Below, piece after piece: positions 9,139 through 17,184 of a DNA stretch of 36,034 nt. The notes under the pieces are model-generated. The model made no database searches. It saw nothing but the letters and a program-made list of their open reading frames with translations, and was not told the origin of the DNA. Source of the DNA: Gammaproteobacteria bacterium (GTDB lineage Bacteria > Pseudomonadota > Gammaproteobacteria > Burkholderiales > Rhodocyclaceae). The position numbers and the translations under genes were made by a program. The stretch spans positions 1 to 36,034 of the forward strand of contig JARFTX010000036.1 of assembly GCA_029289265.1 (NCBI GenBank), given 5' to 3'. The first letter of the stretch is position 1; each line of letters starts with the position of its first letter.

Positions 9139-9165
9139 TTATCGGTGTTGCCGCTCGCCGCGATA
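9139..9165 (-). promoter_or_regulatory. possible sigma-28 (FliA) promoter ahead of flhF
   Basis: In the 122-base gap between flhA and flhF, reading leftward, ACCGATAA (9146-9139) matches the FliA -10 element GCCGATAA at 7 of 8 bases. Eleven bases upstream is TATCGCGG, a poor match to the -35 TAAAGTTT. The spacing is right but the -35 is weak. If real, FliA would reinforce flhF-flhG-fliA-motC-motD expression. Confidence 0.3.
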
Positions 9166-9216
9166 CGTCGGAATAGACCGGATTCCCCCCGCCAATTCCC
9201 GACACGGCCGCACGGA

Positions 9217-11313
9217 TCAGCCGGCAGGTGCGCCGACCATCGCGCTCACGCGAATGGTGCGCGACTCGGGCACTTCGGAATTGGCGATCACTTTGAGCGA
9301 GGGCACTGCGCGACGCAGGAAACGCGACAGCAGCCAGCGCAACTGCGGCGGCACGATCAGAACCGGCGGCAGCCCGATGTCCTCCTGGCGCTGCGCGACC
9401 ATCGCCGTCTGGCGCAGCAAACCGTCGGCGAGCCCGGGCTCGATCGCCCCTTCGCCACCGCTCGAAACCGCCTGCATCAGCACGCGCTCCAGGGTCGGGT
9501 CGAGCGCAATCACCTGCATCTCGCCGTTGCCGGGGAACAGACCCTGCATGATCGAGCGGCTGAGCGCCTGGCGAACGCGCGAGGTGAGATCGACCGGCTC
9601 CTGCGTGCGTGCCGCGTGCTCGGCCAGCGTCTCGATGATGGTGCGCATGTCGCGGATGTTGATGCCTTCCTCGAGCAGATGCTGCAGCACGCGCTGCACG
9701 GTTGCGACCGGAAGCTGGCCGGGGACCAGATCCTCGATGAGCTTGGGGGCATCCTTGGCGATGTGATCGAGCAGCGCCTGGGTCTCCTGGCGCCCCAGCA
9801 ACTCGGCGGCGTGGTTGAGGATGAGATGGTTCAGGTGGGTTGCGATCACCGTGCTCGCGTCGACCACGGTGAAGCCCAGCGCGTGCGCCTGCTCACGCTG
9901 GTTCGCGTCGATCCAGACCGCCGGCAGATCGAAAGCCGGGTCGCGCGTCTCGCGCCCCGGCAGCGTGCCGCTGACGCGTCCCGGATTGATCGCGAGGAAC
10001 TGCCCCGGATAGGCCTCGCCGGCACCGATCTCGACGCCCTTGAGCGCAATGCGGTAGGCGTTGGGCCGCAGTTCCAGGTTGTCGCGGATGTGCACGGTAG
10101 CGGGCAGGAAGCCCACGTCCTGGGCGAACTTCTTGCGCAGCCCGCGGATGCGCTTGAGGAGTTCGCCGTCCTGCGCGCGGTCGACCATCGGGATGAGCCG
10201 GTAACCGACCTCGAGCCCGAGCACGTCGACCGGCACCACGTCGTCCCAGCTCGCCTCGACCGCCTCGACCGGTGCCTGAGTGCGCGTCGCCGTGCCTTCC
10301 GCCGCAGCGGCGGCCAAATCCGCTGCGACGATCTGTTTGCGCTTGTAGTACGCGAGCGCCCCGAGCGAGCCGGCAATCAGGATGAAGACGAAGTTGGGCA
10401 TGCCCGGGATGAGCCCGAGTACGCCGATGATGCCGGCGGTGAGCATGATCACCTGCGGGTTCGAGAACACCTGGTTGATCACCAGCCCGCCGACGTCGCC
10501 CTCGTCGCCGACGCGCGAGATCACGATGCCGGCCGCGACCGAGATGATCAGGGCAGGAATCTGCGCTACCAGGCCGTCGCCGATGGTAAGCAGCACATAG
10601 GTCTCGATCGCCTGGCCGAACTCCATGCTGTGCTGCGCGGTGCCGACGATGAGCCCGCCGATGATGTTGATCAGCAGGATCAGGATGCCGGCGATCGCAT
10701 CGCCGCGGACGAACTTCGAAGCACCATCCATCGCGCCGTAGAAATCGGACTCCTGGGAAACTTCCTTGCGGCGGCGCTTGGCCTCGGCTTCATCGATCAG
10801 TCCGGCATTCAGGTCGGCGTCGATTGCCATCTGTTTGCCGGGCATCGCGTCCAGAGTGAAGCGCGCGCTCACCTCGGCGATGCGGCCGGCGCCCTTGGTG
10901 ATGACGACGAAGTTGATCAGCACCAGGATGCCGAACACTACCAAGCCGATCGTGGTGTTGCCGCCGACCAGGAAGTGGCCGAAAGCCTCGATCACCTTGC
11001 CCGCCGCATCCGGCCCGGTGTGGCCTTCGAGCAGCACGATCCGGGTGGAAGCGACGTTCAGCGCGAGCCGCAGCAGCGTGGTGACCAGCAGCACGGTCGG
11101 AAACACCGAGAAGTCGAGCGGCCTGCGCGTGTACATCGCGACCAGCATCACCATCACCGCCATGGAGATGTTGAAGGTGAAGAACAGGTCGAGTGCGAAC
11201 GGCGGCAGGGGCAGCACCATCATGGACAGCACCATGATGATGAAGATGGGCGCACCCAGCAGCCTCAGGTTGGTTGGCGTCGCCAGCGCGCGCAGGTTCA
11301 GGGATTCGAACAT
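9217..11313 (-). CDS. flhA: Flagellar export apparatus protein FlhA
   Basis: Major membrane component of the flagellar type III export gate; its C-terminal cytoplasmic ring docks export substrates and chaperones. 698 residues, standard length. About eight hydrophobic helices occupy residues 15-320 (for example APIFIIMVLSMMVLPLPPFALD, TVLLVTTLLRLALNVASTR). The conserved FHIPEP-family loop is visible: KGAGRIAEVSARFTLDAMPGKQMAIDADLNAGL. The C-terminal part has EVGYRLIPMVD, RKKFAQDVGFLPATVHIRDNLEL and PPQLRWLLSRFLRRAVPSLKVIANSEVP. A ribosome binding site AGAGGTGG precedes the ATG by 5 bases. It starts 37 bases after flhB. Confidence 0.97.
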   Translation of the reverse strand: MFESLNLRALATPTNLRLLGAPIFIIMVLSMMVLPLPPFALDLFFTFNISMAVMVMLVAMYTRRPLDFSVFPTVLLVTTLLRLALNVASTRIVLLEGHTGPDAAGKVIEAFGHFLVGGNTTIGLVVFGILVLINFVVITKGAGRIAEVSARFTLDAMPGKQMAIDADLNAGLIDEAEAKRRRKEVSQESDFYGAMDGASKFVRGDAIAGILILLINIIGGLIVGTAQHSMEFGQAIETYVLLTIGDGLVAQIPALIISVAAGIVISRVGDEGDVGGLVINQVFSNPQVIMLTAGIIGVLGLIPGMPNFVFILIAGSLGALAYYKRKQIVAADLAAAAAEGTATRTQAPVEAVEASWDDVVPVDVLGLEVGYRLIPMVDRAQDGELLKRIRGLRKKFAQDVGFLPATVHIRDNLELRPNAYRIALKGVEIGAGEAYPGQFLAINPGRVSGTLPGRETRDPAFDLPAVWIDANQREQAHALGFTVVDASTVIATHLNHLILNHAAELLGRQETQALLDHIAKDAPKLIEDLVPGQLPVATVQRVLQHLLEEGINIRDMRTIIETLAEHAARTQEPVDLTSRVRQALSRSIMQGLFPGNGEMQVIALDPTLERVLMQAVSSGGEGAIEPGLADGLLRQTAMVAQRQEDIGLPPVLIVPPQLRWLLSRFLRRAVPSLKVIANSEVPESRTIRVSAMVGAPAG

Positions 11314-11350
11314 CTAGCCACCTCTGTTTCGATTCGCTTGTTGGCCCGGA

Positions 11351-12490
11351 TCACGCCTGCGTCTGCGGGTCGAGTTCGTCGGGCACCGGCAGGCGGGCGG
11401 GCGCGGCCGGCCTCGGGCCGCCGCTCTCGAACCACCGGTTGAGTTGATAGACATAAGCCATGACTTCGGCCACCGCCGTGTAGAGCGCCGCCGGAACCGC
11501 CTGTTCCAGCTCGCAGTGCGCATAGAGCGCGCGCGCGAGCGGCGGCGCCTCGAGCAGCGGCACCTTGTGCTCGCGGGCAATCTCGCGGATCTTCAGCGCG
11601 ATCTCGCCGCGCCCCTTGGCGACCACGACCGGCGCGCCCATGCGCGACGCGTCGTACTTGAGCGCGACCGAAAAGTGCGTCGGGTTGGTGACCACCACAT
11701 CGGCCTTGGGCACCTCGGCCATCATGCGGCGGCGCGCCATCTCGCGCTGCAGCGCACGCACGCGCGCCTTGACGTGGGGATCGCCCTCCTGCTCCTTGTT
11801 CTCGCGCTTGACCTCGTCCTTGGTCATGCGCAGCTTGCGGTAGTACTGCCAGAGCTGGAACGGCACGTCGATCAGCGCGATCAACGCGAGCCCCAGGATG
11901 ATCAGCATCGCGGCGAACATCAGTGTCTGCACGAACTCGGGAATCGCCCTCTCGAGCGGCATCGACATCAGACCGAACACGCTCTGCTGCTCGCGCATCA
12001 CGACGAAAACGCCAATGGTGCCGATCACCAGGGCCTTGAGTACCGACTTCACCAACTCGGCAAGCCCGTGAACCGAGAACATGCGGCCGAAGCCCTTGAT
12101 CGGATTCATCCGCTCGAACTTCAGACCCAGCGCCTTGGGGGAAAACACGAACCCGCCCAGCAGGATCGGTGCCGCAACCGCCGCGACCATCAGAATTGCG
12201 AAAAGCGGCAGCATGGTCAGCAGCACCGCGGTGAACAGGTCGCCGAAGTCCCGCAGCATCAGTTGCGTATCGAAGGCGACCTCACGCTCGAAGGCGAAGC
12301 CGTGGCGCAGCGCGCCGAGCACACGCCCAGCGATCCACTCACCCATCAGCCACAAAGCCGTCACGCCGACGATCAGGACGAGAAAGGTGGACAGTTCGCG
12401 CGACTGCGGAACCTGTCCCTCTTCCCTCGCCTGCTCTATTCGTCGTGGTGAGGGTTGTTCGGTTTTTTCGAGATCGCTTTCGTCGGCCAT
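11351..12490 (-). CDS. flhB: Flagellar export apparatus protein FlhB
   Basis: Substrate-specificity switch of the flagellar type III exporter. 379 residues. N-terminal EKTEQPSPRRIEQAREEGQVPQSRELSTF is the classic FlhB start; four membrane helices follow up to about residue 215. The cytoplasmic domain carries the self-cleaving NPTH motif at residues 269-272 (VVVTNPTHFSVALKYD), then APVVVAKGRGEIALKIREIA. An AAGGAG ribosome binding site lies 7 bases before the ATG. It is the first gene of the leftward flagellar operon; its promoter should lie in the 140 bases before it, where I see no convincing sigma-54 or sigma-28 element. Confidence 0.96.
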   Translation of the reverse strand: MADESDLEKTEQPSPRRIEQAREEGQVPQSRELSTFLVLIVGVTALWLMGEWIAGRVLGALRHGFAFEREVAFDTQLMLRDFGDLFTAVLLTMLPLFAILMVAAVAAPILLGGFVFSPKALGLKFERMNPIKGFGRMFSVHGLAELVKSVLKALVIGTIGVFVVMREQQSVFGLMSMPLERAIPEFVQTLMFAAMLIILGLALIALIDVPFQLWQYYRKLRMTKDEVKRENKEQEGDPHVKARVRALQREMARRRMMAEVPKADVVVTNPTHFSVALKYDASRMGAPVVVAKGRGEIALKIREIAREHKVPLLEAPPLARALYAHCELEQAVPAALYTAVAEVMAYVYQLNRWFESGGPRPAAPARLPVPDELDPQTQA

Positions 12491-12630
12491 CGCCGGCTCC
12501 TTGCCCGCCTGCTACCGATGCGCGTACGGTAGCTTGCGGCAATTATCGCCGCCGGACGGCAGCGCCTGCCGGGCGAACAAGACCGGAAAACGACCCCAAT
12601 TCCCGCCTTCAGGCAGGATGGGCGAAAGGC

Positions 12631-13098
12631 TCAGCGTGGCGGAGGAAGCCGCTCGAGTCCGCGCAGCATCTGACCGGGACCTATCCCGCGTTCGGCGAAC
12701 CAGCCCTGGTTCATCTCCAGCGCGTAGCGGGCCGGGCCGGCCGCGCAGTGGCTGTCCTCGGTGAGCGGCTTCATATCCTCGATGTTGAGGATGCGCCCTT
12801 CCGGATCGACGAAGGCGACGGAGAGCGGCAGATAGGTGTTGCGCATCCACATGCAGTGCTGCGCGTCCTGGGTGAATACGAAGATCATGCCGCGCTGCGT
12901 CGGCATGCTGCGGCGGTGCATCAGGCCGGTCTGCCGCGCCTGGGGCGTGTGCGCGAGCTCGGCCTCGATCCGGTACATGCCGGCAGCGAGCTCGAAAACG
13001 GGCAACTGGGCGAACGCACGTGCCGCGAAGAATCCTGCTGCGACGACCAACACGGCAAGAGCCCAGTTCAGGCGAATGGCAGTAAGGATTCGGCTCAT
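12631..13098 (-). CDS. DUF192 family protein, predicted exported or membrane-anchored
   Basis: 155 residues. A hydrophobic N-terminal segment (about 10-31) ending ARAFAQ looks like a signal peptide or anchor. The rest is a DUF192 domain: RIEAELAHTPQARQTGLMHR with the family GLMxR motif, then GMIFVFTQDAQHCMWMRNTYLPLSVAFVD and the C-terminal YALEMNQGWFAERGIGPGQ. No biochemical function is established for the family. It sits 32 bases or so after rluE on the same strand and 140 bases before flhB; a role in flagella is not suggested by the sequence. Confidence 0.85.
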   Translation of the reverse strand: MSRILTAIRLNWALAVLVVAAGFFAARAFAQLPVFELAAGMYRIEAELAHTPQARQTGLMHRRSMPTQRGMIFVFTQDAQHCMWMRNTYLPLSVAFVDPEGRILNIEDMKPLTEDSHCAAGPARYALEMNQGWFAERGIGPGQMLRGLERLPPPR

Positions 13099-13134
13099 AG
13101 GGATCTTGCGGGCAAGCGACTGGATCGGCCGATT

Positions 13135-13782
13135 CTAACCGGCGCGCGGTGACGAGGAGACATTTTTCCGGCCCGGGCGTTTCCGCCCCGCGGCCGCCCT
13201 CGGCAACGGCGCAATCTCGGGCGCTTCCACGCTGACACCGCGCCACTGCCCCGGAGCCAACCCCTCGAGCGACCACGGACCGATCGCGACGCGCACCAGC
13301 CGCAGCGTCGGATGGCCGACCTTGGCCGTCATGCGTCGCACCTGCCGGTTCTTGCCTTCGCGCAACACGATCTCGATCCAGGCGGTCGGCACGGACTTGC
13401 GAAAACGCACCGGCGGATCGCGCGGCCACAGCCACTGCGGCTCGGCGACCGAACGCGCCTCGCACGGCCGCGTCACGAAATCCCCCAGATCGAGCCCGCC
13501 GCGCAAGCGCGCGAGCGCCGCCTCCTCGGGAATCCCCTCGACCTGAACCAGATAGGTTTTCGGCAGCTTGTGGCGCGGATCGGCGATACGCTGCTGAAAC
13601 GCGCCATCGGCAGTGAGCAGCAGCAAGCCCTCGCTGTCGGTGTCGAGCCGCCCAGCCGGATAGACGTCGGGGATATCGATGAAGCGCTTGAGCGTCGGGC
13701 GCCCCTCGTCGCCGGAGAACTGACAGACGACGCCATAGGGCTTGTTGAAGAGGATCAGGCGGGACATCGGCGTCGCGGTCAT
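13135..13782 (-). CDS. rluE: 23S rRNA pseudouridine synthase, RsuA/RluE family
   Basis: Isomerises a uridine in 23S rRNA (U2457 in E. coli for RluE). 215 residues. Starts directly with the catalytic fold, LILFNKPYGVVCQFS, without an S4 RNA-binding domain, which favours RluE over RluB/RluF/RsuA. Catalytic Asp47 lies in YPAGRLDTDSEGLLLLT. The RsuA-type block KTYLVQVEG and the C-terminal motif EGKNRQVRRMTAKVGHPTLRLVRVAIG are present. A basic, low-complexity tail (RKRPGRK) follows. Start at ATG 13782 is a judgement; ATG 13767 also fits and the frame stays open to 13866. No clear ribosome binding site. Confidence 0.85.
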   Translation of the reverse strand: MTATPMSRLILFNKPYGVVCQFSGDEGRPTLKRFIDIPDVYPAGRLDTDSEGLLLLTADGAFQQRIADPRHKLPKTYLVQVEGIPEEAALARLRGGLDLGDFVTRPCEARSVAEPQWLWPRDPPVRFRKSVPTAWIEIVLREGKNRQVRRMTAKVGHPTLRLVRVAIGPWSLEGLAPGQWRGVSVEAPEIAPLPRAAAGRKRPGRKNVSSSPRAG

Positions 13783-13886
13783 GTCCAGGTCTGGTGTCTG
13801 ATTGCGGAGACGAATTTCCCCTGCTTTCGTACCCCTTCGCGTGAAACGGCTGCCACTGAGCTGCATTATACCTACGTTCCTTTAGT

Positions 13887-13910
13887 TCGGTATTTGTTGA
13901 CATCTACCGA
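13887..13910. promoter_or_regulatory. inverted repeat around a TTGACA box, possible AbiEi operator
   Basis: TCGGTA (13887-13892) and TACCGA (13905-13910) form a perfect 6-bp inverted repeat with arm centres 18 bases apart. It brackets a consensus -35-like TTGACA (13897-13902) just before abiEi. No good -10 is seen at normal spacing. On the opposite strand a TATAAT (13869-13864) points toward rluE. Characterised AbiEi antitoxins repress their own promoter through inverted repeats, so an autoregulatory site is a reasonable inference. Confidence 0.35.
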
Positions 13911-13924
13911 TTTTATGCAACACG

Positions 13925-14533
13925 ATGCTCGCTATGGAAACCGCCACCGAACAGCTGATCAAACTCGTGCGCTCGCGAGGGTTGGTTCGCCCTCGCGATC
14001 TGGAGCCGCTGGGGATTCCCCGAGTCTGCTTAACCCGAGCCGTAAACCGAGGGGAACTGGAGCGAATCGGACGCGGCCTTTACGGTCTGCCCGGTCGCGC
14101 GATTTCGGCGCACGGAACGCTGGCCGAGGTGGCCTGCCGAGTCCCTAGTGGGATAGTTTGCCTGCTCTCGGCGCTCCGGTTCCACGACATCACAACCCAG
14201 GCGCCGTTTGAAGTCTGGCTGGCCATCGAAAACAAGGCCCTCGCTCCCAAGCTCGATTACCCCCCGCTACGCATCGTCCGCTTCTCCGGGGAAGCCTGGA
14301 CCGCTGGAGTCGAAACACATGTCGTGGACGGCGTCTCCGTCCGTATCACCGGCGTCGCCAAGACCGTTGCCGATTGCTTCAAGTACCGGAACAAGATCGG
14401 GCTGGACGTGGCACTGGAAGCGCTGCGCGAGGCGTGGCGCAACAAACGCATGAATAGCGACGAACTCTGGCGATACGCCAAGATCTGCCGCGTCGCCAAT
14501 GTGATGCGGCCCTATCTGGACAGCCTCGCATGA
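13925..14533 (+). CDS. abiEi: AbiEi family antitoxin (type IV toxin-antitoxin)
   Basis: Antitoxin of an AbiE-type abortive infection/toxin-antitoxin pair. 202 residues. The N-terminal winged-helix part (about residues 5-55: TEQLIKLVRSRGLVRPRDLEPLGIPRVCLTRAVNRGELERIGRGLYGL) is typical of the family and would bind its promoter. The remaining part (TLAEVACRVPSGIVCLLSALRFH, ENKALAPKLDYPPLRIVRFSG, GVAKTVADCFKYRNKIG, ALREAWR) is the AbiEi C-terminal domain. It could also start at ATG 13934 (METATEQ); no ribosome binding site decides. The stop overlaps the toxin start by ATGA. The pair is visibly less GC-rich than its neighbours, suggesting acquisition. Confidence 0.9.
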   Translation: MLAMETATEQLIKLVRSRGLVRPRDLEPLGIPRVCLTRAVNRGELERIGRGLYGLPGRAISAHGTLAEVACRVPSGIVCLLSALRFHDITTQAPFEVWLAIENKALAPKLDYPPLRIVRFSGEAWTAGVETHVVDGVSVRITGVAKTVADCFKYRNKIGLDVALEALREAWRNKRMNSDELWRYAKICRVANVMRPYLDSLA

Positions 14534-15435
14534 CCGGGAAGAACCTCGGCGCCTCCGTTCGTGATCGGCTGCTCAACAAGGCGCGTGCCGAGAAGCTGGA
14601 TTTCAACCTGCTGCTGACCCGCTATGCCATCGAGCGGATCCTCTACCGCCTGAGCATTTCGAAGCAGCGCGACCAGTTCCTGCTCAAGGGCGCGCTGTTG
14701 TTCGACCTCTGGTTCGATGTACCGCATCGCCCCACGCATGACGCCGACTTCCTCGGTTTCGGTTCGGCCGAAATCCCGCACATTGAGGCGCTGTTCCGGG
14801 ATATCTGCCAGATCGAAGGCGACGACGGCATTCTGTTCCAGCCCGCAACGGTGAAAGCGGACGAGATTCGCAAGGAAGCCAACTACTCGGGCGTCCGGGT
14901 CACGCTCGTGGGGCTGCTGAATGGAGCACGTTGCCCAGTCCAGCTGGACATCGGTTTCGGCGATGCGGTCGTTCCCGGTCCGGATGAGGTTCACTACCCT
15001 GTGATCCTCGGCGAGATGCCCGCTCCACACCTGCGTGTTTATCCACACTACACGGTGGTCGCCGAGAAGCTGGAGGCCTTGGTGTCGCTTGGTATCGCAA
15101 ACAGCCGGATGAAGGACTACTTCGATCTCTGGATCCTGGCAAAGCACGCAGATTTCGACGGACCAGTCCTCTCGCAAGCCGTTCAAGCGACGTTTGCGCG
15201 TCGGAATACGGACATCCCCGAAGATGTCCCGATCGGACTGACAGACGAGTTCGTGAAAGACGCCCTTAAGGAAAAACAGTGGCAGGCGTTCCTGCGCAAG
15301 AACGCTCTCAATCAGACGCCCCTGGAAGCTGTGGTTCGAGACTTGAAGCTTTTCCTGCTACCGATCCTAGGTTCCCTCACGACCGGCGTCAGCCATGACA
15401 ATCGTTGGCAAGCAGGAACGGGATGGAGCGGCTAA
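14530..15435 (+). CDS. abiEii: AbiEii/AbiGii-type nucleotidyltransferase toxin
   Basis: Toxin partner of AbiEi. 301 residues. Member of the DNA polymerase beta-like nucleotidyltransferase superfamily: LLKGALLFDLWF (about 50-61) corresponds to the GG(S/A) motif and THDADFLGFGS holds the two metal-binding aspartates. A third segment, PVQLDIGFGDAV, supplies the further acidic strand, and YTVVAEKLEALVSLGIANSRMKDYFDLWILAK is the AbiEii C-terminal signature. Family members transfer nucleotides, some to tRNA acceptor ends, and halt growth when not neutralised. It overlaps abiEi by 4 bases. The last about 25 residues (SLTTGVSHDNRW) look extra and may be a read-on into flanking DNA. Confidence 0.9.
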   Translation: MTGKNLGASVRDRLLNKARAEKLDFNLLLTRYAIERILYRLSISKQRDQFLLKGALLFDLWFDVPHRPTHDADFLGFGSAEIPHIEALFRDICQIEGDDGILFQPATVKADEIRKEANYSGVRVTLVGLLNGARCPVQLDIGFGDAVVPGPDEVHYPVILGEMPAPHLRVYPHYTVVAEKLEALVSLGIANSRMKDYFDLWILAKHADFDGPVLSQAVQATFARRNTDIPEDVPIGLTDEFVKDALKEKQWQAFLRKNALNQTPLEAVVRDLKLFLLPILGSLTTGVSHDNRWQAGTGWSG

Positions 15436-15509
15436 AGGGTCACGCTGTTCCGTCGCCAGTTCCGGGAACGAATAAAGCGCAGCAGCAATTCGCAAACCAG
15501 CATGAATAC

Positions 15510-15599
15510 TGGCGGAGGCGGTGAGATTCGAACTCACGAGGGGCGCAAACCCCTGCCGGTTTTCAAGACCGGTGCATTCAACCACTCTGCCACGCCTCC
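15510..15599 (-). tRNA. tRNA-Ser (anticodon UGA), 3' CCA encoded
   Basis: Reading leftward the gene begins GGAGGCGTGGCAGAGTGG and ends CGCCTCC-G-CCA, a closed 7-bp acceptor stem with encoded CCA at 15512-15510. The anticodon loop CTTGAAA between CCGGT/ACCGG stems gives anticodon TGA, serine. A long variable arm (CAGGGGTTTGCGCCCCTC) confirms the class II serine fold, and the T-loop reads TTCGAAT. It lies downstream of rlmD on the same strand, 74 bases from the AbiE toxin stop. Confidence 0.97.
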
Positions 15600-15704
15600 C
15601 AGACTTCAACCGCCGCATCGGGCCTGTCGGCCCGCCTGCCGGTTTTAGCTCCGCGACCGACTCGCGTCGGCCGCTACGCTAGCGCGCCGCATGCGCGGCT
15701 GGCG

Positions 15705-15741
15705 CCAAGACCGATGCATTCAACCACTCTGCCACGCCTCC
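15705..15741 (-). pseudogene. truncated copy of the tRNA-Ser(UGA) 5' part
   Basis: Reading leftward from 15741, about 37 bases match the start of the neighbouring tRNA-Ser with one mismatch (acceptor 5' strand, D arm, anticodon 5' stem, up to CTTG), then diverge. There is no 3' half, so it cannot fold as a tRNA. The AGACTTC just outside the 5' end is also shared by both copies. The two copies are offset by 142 bases, which points to a partial tandem duplication or a scar of recombination at the tRNA. Confidence 0.8.
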
Positions 15742-15783
15742 AAGACTTCCATTGCCTGAGCGGGCTTGGCGGCGGAGTATACC

Positions 15784-17088
15784 TCAGGCGCTTCGCTCGA
15801 AGAGCGCGATCGATTCCACGTGCGATGTCTGCGGGAACATGTTGGCGATGCCTGCGCCGCGCAGGACATAGCCCTTTTCGTGCACCAGCACGGCGGCATC
15901 GCGGGCGAGACTCGCGGGGTTGCAGGACACGTAGACGATGCGCGACGGCCGTTGACGCTCGCCCAGGGCCTTGACCACGGCGATCGCACCGTCGCGGGGC
16001 GGGTCGATCAGCATCTTGTCGAACGGGCCAAGTGCGGCGAGGCTGTCCTCGGTGGCTTCGAACAGATTGGCGTAGTGGAACTCGGCCTGCGAATCGAGGC
16101 CGTTGCGGTGGGCGTTCTCGCCGGCCCGTTCCACCAGCGCGCGGCTACCCTCGACACCGACGACCTGCGCGCCGCGGCGGGCGATCGGCAGGCTGAAGTT
16201 TCCGAGACCGCAGAAGAGATCGGCGATACGCTCGCCCGGACGGGGGTCGAGCAGACCGATCGCACGACGCATCAGGATACGGTTGATCTCGACGTTGACC
16301 TGGGTGAAATCGGTCGGGCGGAAGTGGAGCGTGGTGTCGAATTCGGAGAGCGTGTAACTGAGCTCGGGCGCATCCGCCGGGTGCAGGCGGTAGATGGTGT
16401 CGGGCCCGCCCGGCTGCAGCCAGACTTGCACGGCGTAGCGGTCCGCGAAGTCTGCGAGGCGGGCCTCGTCGTCCGCAGTCACGGGCAGCAGGTTGCGGAA
16501 CACCAGCGCGGTGACCTGGTCACCCGCCGCCAACTCGATCTGCGGGATACGATCGGGGATCGACAAGCCGCCGATCAGCTCGCGCAATGCGGGTAGCAGC
16601 GCCGAGACGTGCGGAGGCAGGATCTCGCAACTCAGCATGTCGGCGATATAGCTCTTGCGCCGCTCGCGAAAGCCGACCAGCACGCCACCCTTCTTGGGCA
16701 CGACCCGCACCCCGATGCGGGCGCGGTAACGGTAACCCCAGGCGGGTCCATGAATCGCGGGATACATCGCATCGGGCCGGAGGCTTCCGACCGACCACAG
16801 GGCATCCTCGAGCACGCGCTGCTTGACCGCAGCCTGAGCGGTTGAATCGAGGTGCTGCATCGAGCAGCCGCCGCAGTGGCCGAAGAACTTGCAGCGGGGC
16901 ACGACCCGCTGGGCACTGGGGCGAATCAGGCGACTGATCTGGGCGAGCTCGTAACCGGGCTTGCGGCGGTAGACGGAGTAATCGATCTCCTCGCCGGGCA
17001 GAGCTCCGTCTACGAATACAGGCTTGCCTTCGACGTGGACGACCCCGCGACCTTCGGGATCGAGAGACTCAATGACTGCGACGGGCAT
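15784..17088 (-). CDS. rlmD: 23S rRNA (uracil-1939-C5)-methyltransferase RlmD
   Basis: SAM-dependent methylation of U1939 in 23S rRNA. 434 residues, the family length. N-terminal TRAM domain (about 1-45). Iron-sulfur cluster cysteines Cys66, Cys72 and Cys75 in CKFFGHCGGCSMQH, with a fourth likely in MLSCEILPP. The C-terminal methyltransferase domain has DLFCGLGNFSLPIA, a SAM-side VVGVEGSRALVERA, LIDPPRDGA, and the catalytic cysteine in VYVSCNPASLARD. RlmD rather than TrmA because of the cluster cysteines and TRAM domain. Same strand as bamC, 96 bases downstream of it. Confidence 0.95.
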   Translation of the reverse strand: MPVAVIESLDPEGRGVVHVEGKPVFVDGALPGEEIDYSVYRRKPGYELAQISRLIRPSAQRVVPRCKFFGHCGGCSMQHLDSTAQAAVKQRVLEDALWSVGSLRPDAMYPAIHGPAWGYRYRARIGVRVVPKKGGVLVGFRERRKSYIADMLSCEILPPHVSALLPALRELIGGLSIPDRIPQIELAAGDQVTALVFRNLLPVTADDEARLADFADRYAVQVWLQPGGPDTIYRLHPADAPELSYTLSEFDTTLHFRPTDFTQVNVEINRILMRRAIGLLDPRPGERIADLFCGLGNFSLPIARRGAQVVGVEGSRALVERAGENAHRNGLDSQAEFHYANLFEATEDSLAALGPFDKMLIDPPRDGAIAVVKALGERQRPSRIVYVSCNPASLARDAAVLVHEKGYVLRGAGIANMFPQTSHVESIALFERSA

Positions 17089-17149
17089 GGGGCGCTCGAA
17101 GGAAAAACCGGGAATTCTACCCTCGCGCGACTGCCAGGCGCGAATGAAT

Positions 17150-17173
17150 CAGGGCGCCCTGCGCGACGCCCTG
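17150..17173 (-). terminator. hairpin after bamC
   Basis: Perfect 7-bp arms CAGGGCG and CGCCCTG separated by 10 bases, 11 bases beyond the bamC stop. No T-run follows on the leftward strand, so it may slow transcription or protect a 3' end rather than terminate fully. Confidence 0.35.
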
Positions 17174-17184
17174 TCTGACCCTGC

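Noticed and set aside
9130-11442. 770-codon plus-strand frame opposite flhA
   Set aside because: Complement of flhA codons with a His/Asp/Arg-rich product and no domain; antisense shadow.
12491-12630. GGCGATAA upstream of flhB as a sigma-28 or sigma-54 element
   Set aside because: No -35 for FliA at the right distance, and the GG-N10-GC spacing of sigma-54 is off by one.
13864-13869. TATAAT on the minus strand as a full promoter for rluE
   Set aside because: The -10 is perfect but no acceptable -35 lies 16-18 bases upstream; kept only as a remark.
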